NCBI GenBank assembly: GCA_038522735.1
Contig: JBCBJX010000003.1
Coordinates: forward strand, 1 to 64,000
DNA from: JBCBJX01 sp038522735
GTDB taxonomy: Bacteria > Pseudomonadota > Alphaproteobacteria > Caulobacterales > Parvularculaceae
DNA: 64,000 bases
Reading direction: 5' to 3'
Translations under genes and position numbers: made by a program
The notes under the pieces: generated by a model
Database searches by the model: none
The model's input: only the letters and a program-made list of their open reading frames with translations
Told to the model about the DNA's origin: nothing
In this document: piece after piece, positions 60,250-64,000 of the stretch
Layout of the letters: every line of letters starts with the position of its first letter
Numbering within the stretch: position 1 is the first letter of the stretch

Positions 60250-61350
60250 ATGCTTCGCACCACGGCTCTTACCGGCGTCATCGCCATGCTGATCGCGGCC
60301 CCGGCCGCCGCCCAGAACTACAAAGGCTTCTATGGCTCCGTGCTCGCCGGCCTCAACATGGCCGACGAACAGGACGCCGATTACCTGTCGAACGGCGAGT
60401 TCGATTATGAAGGCGGGTCGGCTGTCGGCGCGGCGATCGGCTACGCCTATGGCGGGGGCCTGCGCGGCGAGCTCGAGCTGATGAACCGTTCTAACGACGT
60501 CGACAGCGTTCTCGGCCTTGGCGCCGTCGACGGCGAGACGGACGTCACATCGCTGATGGTGAACGCGGTCTACGACCTCGACATCGCCGGCGGCGCGATC
60601 GTTCCCTTCATCGGCGCCGGCGTCGGTTACGCCCGCGCTAAAACCGAAATCTCCGCCGGCGCGGGCGACACGCTCACCGCTCTCGGCGTTTCCGAAAGCG
60701 ACGGCTCCGGCGCCTGGCAGGCCTTCGCCGGCCTCGCGATCCCCCTCGCCGACAATCTCTCGATTGCGGCCCAGTACCGCTATTTCTCCGCGATGGACGG
60801 TTTCGATTACGACAATTCCGGCGTCATCGGCGCACCGCCGGCCGTCACGGTGAACGGCGACTACGACGTCCAGACGATTCTTGCGAGCATCACCTGGAAT
60901 TTCGGCGCGGCCGCTCCGGTTCGCCCGAAAGTCCGCGAAGAAATCGCTCCGGCGCCCGTCGCGTCCGCAGCCCCGGTGGCCCCGGTCCTCCTTGAAGAAG
61001 ACGAGGCGCTCGAAGACATCGAACTAACGATCTACTTCGACCTCAACTCCTCCGCCCTGACCAACGCCGCCCGCACCCTGATCGCGAACGCCGCGGCGCA
61101 GGCGCAGGACGGCGAGATCTCCTCGGTGACCATCGAAGGCAACACGGACTCCTCCGGTTCGTCCGCCTACAACCAGGTCCTCTCACAGCGTCGCGCCAAC
61201 GTCGTCCGCGAAGCGCTGATCGCCCAGGGCGTTCCGGCGTCCCTGATCTCGGTGAACGCCTTCGGCGAAGGCCAGCCGGCGACGCCGACGCCCGACGGCG
61301 CCCGCGAGCCGCTTAACCGGCGCGCCGACGTGACGATCCGCTTCCAGTAA
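60250..61350 (+). CDS. OmpA family outer-membrane protein
   Basis: 366 residues with a signal peptide (MLRTTALTGVIAMLIAAPAAAQ). Eight-stranded barrel domain (about 24-222, ending VQTILASITWNF), a Pro/Ala linker (about 225-250) and a C-terminal OmpA peptidoglycan-binding domain (about 255-366) with IEGNTDSSGSSAYNQVLSQRRANVV and NRRADVTIRF. It ties the outer membrane to peptidoglycan. An AGGAGG ribosome-binding site precedes ATG 60250, and a strong terminator follows. Confidence 0.95.
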   Translation: MLRTTALTGVIAMLIAAPAAAQNYKGFYGSVLAGLNMADEQDADYLSNGEFDYEGGSAVGAAIGYAYGGGLRGELELMNRSNDVDSVLGLGAVDGETDVTSLMVNAVYDLDIAGGAIVPFIGAGVGYARAKTEISAGAGDTLTALGVSESDGSGAWQAFAGLAIPLADNLSIAAQYRYFSAMDGFDYDNSGVIGAPPAVTVNGDYDVQTILASITWNFGAAAPVRPKVREEIAPAPVASAAPVAPVLLEEDEALEDIELTIYFDLNSSALTNAARTLIANAAAQAQDGEISSVTIEGNTDSSGSSAYNQVLSQRRANVVREALIAQGVPASLISVNAFGEGQPATPTPDGAREPLNRRADVTIRFQ

Positions 61351-61374
61351 GTCTCCGAGGCGTCAGAACGACGA

Positions 61375-61402
61375 ACGGCGCGCCTTCGGGCGCGCCGTTT
61401 TT
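61375..61402 (+). terminator. Rho-independent terminator of the ompA-family gene
   Basis: A perfect 10-bp stem (ACGGCGCGCC / GGCGCGCCGT) with a TTCG tetraloop (61385-61388) followed by T61398-61402. It lies 25 bp after the stop codon. Confidence 0.93.
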
Positions 61403-61428
61403 CTGTTCAAGGGGGTGATGAGCCGTCG

Positions 61429-62070
61429 TCAGTCGACGAGATTCGGGCCGCCATACGCCTTCAGAAAGACGTCGACACCGGTGCGGACCTGGATGTCGAT
61501 CGCTTCCTCCAGATCGTCGGGCTCCGCCCCCATTGAGAGTTTCGTTTCAAGCGGTTCGGTGATGAGCGCGCCAAGATGCATGATGGCGCGCGGCACGTCG
61601 TCGATCACCAGCACTCCGGCGTCGGCGAGCGCACGCATGTGCGGCTCCAGCGCGCCGATGAGGCGGAACATCCCATTGTCGAGATAAGCCCGGCCGAGTT
61701 CCGGAAACCGCACGGATTCAAACGCTGTGATGCGCCGGAGCGCGATGCTTTCGGGCTTTGTCGCCTCCCGCAGGAAGTCGCAGGCCGTCGCCGTCAGCTC
61801 TTCGCGGATCGACCGTTCGCCGGTGAACCCGACGTCGAGGATGGCGAGGAACCGCCCGCAGAACGTGATGATCACCGCCTCGAACAGGGCGTCTTTGGAC
61901 TGGAAGCGGTTGTAGACCGTGCGCTTGGAGACCGCCGCCTCGGACGCGATCTCGTCCATGCTCGCGCCGGCGAAGCCTTTCGCGAGGAAGACCCGGCGGG
62001 CGGCTTCCACGATGGCGGCGTGTTTTTCGTCGGGCGCGTCGTCGCGCGTCAGGTCTGCGGCTTCCATCAT
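61429..62070 (-). CDS. TetR/AcrR family transcriptional regulator
   Basis: 213 residues from ATG 62070 (ATG 62067 possible). The N-terminal helix-turn-helix (about 18-64, AAIVEAARRVFLAKGFAGASMDEIASEAAVSKRTVYNRFQSKDALFEAVI) is typical of TetR; the C-terminal ligand domain fits the AefR/TetR_C group. The ligand is unknown. It is divergent from the penicillin-binding protein gene, with the palindrome CTTAGC-N4-GCTAAG (62110-62125) between them as likely operator. Confidence 0.92.
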   Translation of the reverse strand: MMEAADLTRDDAPDEKHAAIVEAARRVFLAKGFAGASMDEIASEAAVSKRTVYNRFQSKDALFEAVIITFCGRFLAILDVGFTGERSIREELTATACDFLREATKPESIALRRITAFESVRFPELGRAYLDNGMFRLIGALEPHMRALADAGVLVIDDVPRAIMHLGALITEPLETKLSMGAEPDDLEEAIDIQVRTGVDVFLKAYGGPNLVD

Positions 62071-62109
62071 CTTATTCTGTCGTCGTTTTTTGATGAACGG
62101 AACCGTCGG

Positions 62110-62125
62110 CTTAGCACTCGCTAAG
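62110..62125. promoter_or_regulatory. Palindrome between TetR gene and PBP gene, probable operator
   Basis: CTTAGC-ACTC-GCTAAG is a perfect 6-bp inverted repeat with a 4-base spacer, 40 bp upstream of the TetR start and 55 bp upstream of the PBP start. TetR regulators usually bind such a site in a shared divergent promoter. Inference from position and symmetry. Confidence 0.5.
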
Positions 62126-62179
62126 TCGCGCCGTCACGCGTTCACCCCCCGTTAACCATAGGGGCGCGACGACCGTCCC

Positions 62180-64000
62180 ATGGCGAGCGCCCGCAAACAT
62201 CGATCGACCGCGCAAAACGCGCCTTTCGCGCGCAAAAAGGGGCGTAAAGGAGCGCACGCGCGCTTTCGCACGCAGGCGCGGCGCTGGGGCCGATTGCTGG
62301 CGATGCTCGGCGGCGCGACCTTCGCGCTGCTCGCCGCGGCGGTCGCGGGAGCGGCTTATCTCGTCGCGTCCTCGCCGGCGCCGGAGGGGCGGATCTGGAC
62401 CGCAAACCGGCCGCCGGTGGTCGTCGTGCAGGCCGCGGACGGATCGGAGATCGCCGCCTTCGGCCGCACCGCGGGCCGCGCGGTGAGCCTAGGCGATCTG
62501 CCGCGCCATGTTCCGGACGCGGTGCTCGCGGCGGAGGACCGCAATTTTCACCACCACTGGGGCTTCAACCCGGTCGCCTGGGCGCGGGCGGCGATCGTGA
62601 ACATCCGTTCCGGATCTGTCCGCCAGGGCGGCTCGACGATCACCCAGCAGCTCGCAAAGAACCTCTTCCTGTCGCCGGAGCGGACCTTCGAGCGAAAGCT
62701 CCGGGAGCTGATCTACGCCATCTGGCTTGAGACGCGCTTCTCCAAGGACGAGATCCTCACCCTCTACCTCAACCGCGTCTATTTCGGCGGCGGCGCCTAC
62801 GGCATCGACGCCGCCGCCATCCGCTATTTCGATAAGTCCGCACGGGATCTTTCCGTCGCCGAGGCCGCCACCCTCGCGGGGCTGTTGAAAGCGCCGGCGC
62901 GGTATTCGCCGAGCGCGCGGCCGGGGAACGCCGGCGCCCGCGGCGCAGAAGTGCTGCGCAACATGGTGCGCGCCGGCTTCCTCACCCGCGCTGAAGCCGA
63001 AGCCGCCGCCCGCGAACCCCTCTATCTCGCGCCGCCTGATAATCCGACTGCGCCTTATTTCGCCGACGCCGCCCTCGCTGAGGCCGAACGCCTCCTCGGC
63101 GGGCTCGAAATCAATGTTGTCGTCGAAACGACCCTCGAGCCGCGCCTGCAGGGCGCGCTCGCCGCGGCCGTCGCGGGCGGCTTCGACGGCGGCGAGGGCG
63201 AGCCCGCCGATCTTGAGGCGGCGGCCCTCGTCCTTGATGAGCGCGGCGCCGTCCGCGCCCTCGTCGGCGGGCGGGATTACAGGCGCAGCCAGTTCAACCG
63301 GGCGGTCGCGGCGCGCCGCCAGCCGGGGTCGGCCTTCAAGACCTTCGTCTACCTCGCCGGGCTTGAGGCGGGGTACGATCCCTATACGACGGTTCTCGAC
63401 GCGCCGATCCGCATCGCAGATTGGGCGCCTGGCAACTATAAAGACCGCTATTACGGCGAGGTGAGCCTTGAAGAGGCCTACGCCCGCTCCCTCAACTCCG
63501 CCGCTGTCCGCGTCCAGCAGGCCGTCGGCGTGCGTCATGTTCAGCAGGTCGCCGAACGCCTCGGGGTCGTCTCGCCCCTCGACAAATCAGCCGCCCTCGC
63601 ACTCGGCGTTTCAGAGACGACGCCGATCGAACTCGCGGGCGCTTACGCCGCCGTCGCGAACGGCGGTTTCAGCGTCGAGCCGCATCTCGTCGCCGCCATC
63701 CGGACGCCGGAGGGCCGGCCGATCTATGAGCGCGCGGCTGCGTCCGACCGCGTCCTCGACCCGCGCGTCGCCTTCGAGATGAAGGAGATGATGCGCGCGA
63801 CGGTCGACTACGGCTCCGGCTTCCGGGCCCGCGCCGCCGCCGTCGATGTCGGCGGCAAGACCGGAACGACCCAGAGCGGCCGGGACGGCTGGTTCGCAGG
63901 GTTTGCGGACGATTACACGGGCGTCGTCTGGGTGGGCCGCGACAGCGGCGGCCCGGTCGCCGATCTTTCCGGCAGCCGGGAGCCGGCGGCGATCTGGGGC
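62180..64000 (+). CDS. Bifunctional class A penicillin-binding protein (5' part, runs off the window)
   Basis: At least 607 residues from ATG 62180, with no stop before the window ends. A very basic N-terminus (about 1-38), one membrane helix (about 40-62), then the glycosyltransferase domain: AEDRNFHHHWG with the catalytic Glu (about 115), QGGSTITQQLAKNLFL, LTLYLNRVYFGGGAYGI. The transpeptidase domain has S384-AFK387 (PGSAFKTF), SLNSA (SxN) and GGKTGTT (KTG). It polymerises and cross-links peptidoglycan; the family is PBP1c/PBP1A-like. TetR control is possible through the shared intergenic region. Confidence 0.93.
   Translation, partial: MASARKHRSTAQNAPFARKKGRKGAHARFRTQARRWGRLLAMLGGATFALLAAAVAGAAYLVASSPAPEGRIWTANRPPVVVVQAADGSEIAAFGRTAGRAVSLGDLPRHVPDAVLAAEDRNFHHHWGFNPVAWARAAIVNIRSGSVRQGGSTITQQLAKNLFLSPERTFERKLRELIYAIWLETRFSKDEILTLYLNRVYFGGGAYGIDAAAIRYFDKSARDLSVAEAATLAGLLKAPARYSPSARPGNAGARGAEVLRNMVRAGFLTRAEAEAAAREPLYLAPPDNPTAPYFADAALAEAERLLGGLEINVVVETTLEPRLQGALAAAVAGGFDGGEGEPADLEAAALVLDERGAVRALVGGRDYRRSQFNRAVAARRQPGSAFKTFVYLAGLEAGYDPYTTVLDAPIRIADWAPGNYKDRYYGEVSLEEAYARSLNSAAVRVQQAVGVRHVQQVAERLGVVSPLDKSAALALGVSETTPIELAGAYAAVANGGFSVEPHLVAAIRTPEGRPIYERAAASDRVLDPRVAFEMKEMMRATVDYGSGFRARAAAVDVGGKTGTTQSGRDGWFAGFADDYTGVVWVGRDSGGPVADLSGSREPAAIWG

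Overview
This 64 kb window is a stretch of high-GC, gene-dense chromosome from an alphaproteobacterium. The evidence is conserved alphaproteobacterial gene order: ffs-dnaX-ybaB-recR; rmuC-def-fmt-truA-dapE-dapD; an F1 ATP synthase operon beginning with atpH; and rplU-rpmA-obgE-nadD-rsfS-rlmH-envC-ctpA-yibQ-rppH. GTG starts and 4-bp ATGA/GTGA overlaps are common. Features such as partly zinc-less DnaX and PriA suggest the Caulobacterales/Hyphomonadaceae/Parvularculaceae side of the class, but that placement is inference. No phage, insertion sequence or CRISPR array was seen, and no intergenic gap exceeds 300 bases (the longest is about 270 bp, before tRNA-Ser).

Layout. 1-3.5 kb: the 3' end of 4.5S RNA, a long inverted repeat, dnaX-ybaB-recR, then a BrnT/BrnA-type toxin-antitoxin pair whose toxin frame is broken. 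3.5-11.7 kb: a Rieske oxygenase, a GT87 mannosyltransferase-like protein, a GtrB/GtrA-type lipid-linked sugar pair, a first RmuC, a serine hydrolase, an exported glutathione peroxidase and a methyltransferase. 11.8-20.1 kb: a second RmuC, def-fmt-truA, and a minus-strand run of HAD nucleotidase, dapD, a DapE homologue lacking catalytic residues, and a membrane protein; then a DUF1036 protein. 20.1-28.5 kb: priA and the F1 ATP synthase operon. 28.5-45.8 kb: a 19-residue-repeat RTX-like protein, then the cell-envelope/ribosome-assembly cluster on the minus strand, interrupted by a GDP-rhamnose (gmd-rmd) island and by an island with an exported amine oxidase, an exported RidA and EgtD. 45.8-64 kb: a large zinc metalloprotease, tRNA-Ser, transaldolase, a thiolase/DUF35 pair, a trypsin-like protease with a PEP-CTERM-like tail, typA, an MBOAT/SGNH O-acylation pair, a PQQ-type sugar dehydrogenase, an OmpA protein, a TetR regulator and the 5' part of a class A penicillin-binding protein.

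The most striking feature is the ATP synthase operon. Its order is atpH-atpA-[56-residue single-TM microprotein]-atpG-[FitA-like antitoxin and PIN toxin]-atpD-[66-residue four-Cys YHS/TRASH-like protein]-atpC, that is, three insertions into an operon that is normally compact. A second theme is loss of key residues in otherwise well-conserved proteins: DapE (both active-site Glu, a third metal ligand and the SDAR-type loop), the second RmuC (catalytic Lys), the second zinc site of PriA, the zinc module of DnaX, and the LytM and YibQ proteins. A third theme is surface polysaccharide: GT87, GtrA/GtrB, gmd/rmd and MBOAT/SGNH genes lie in four separate places.
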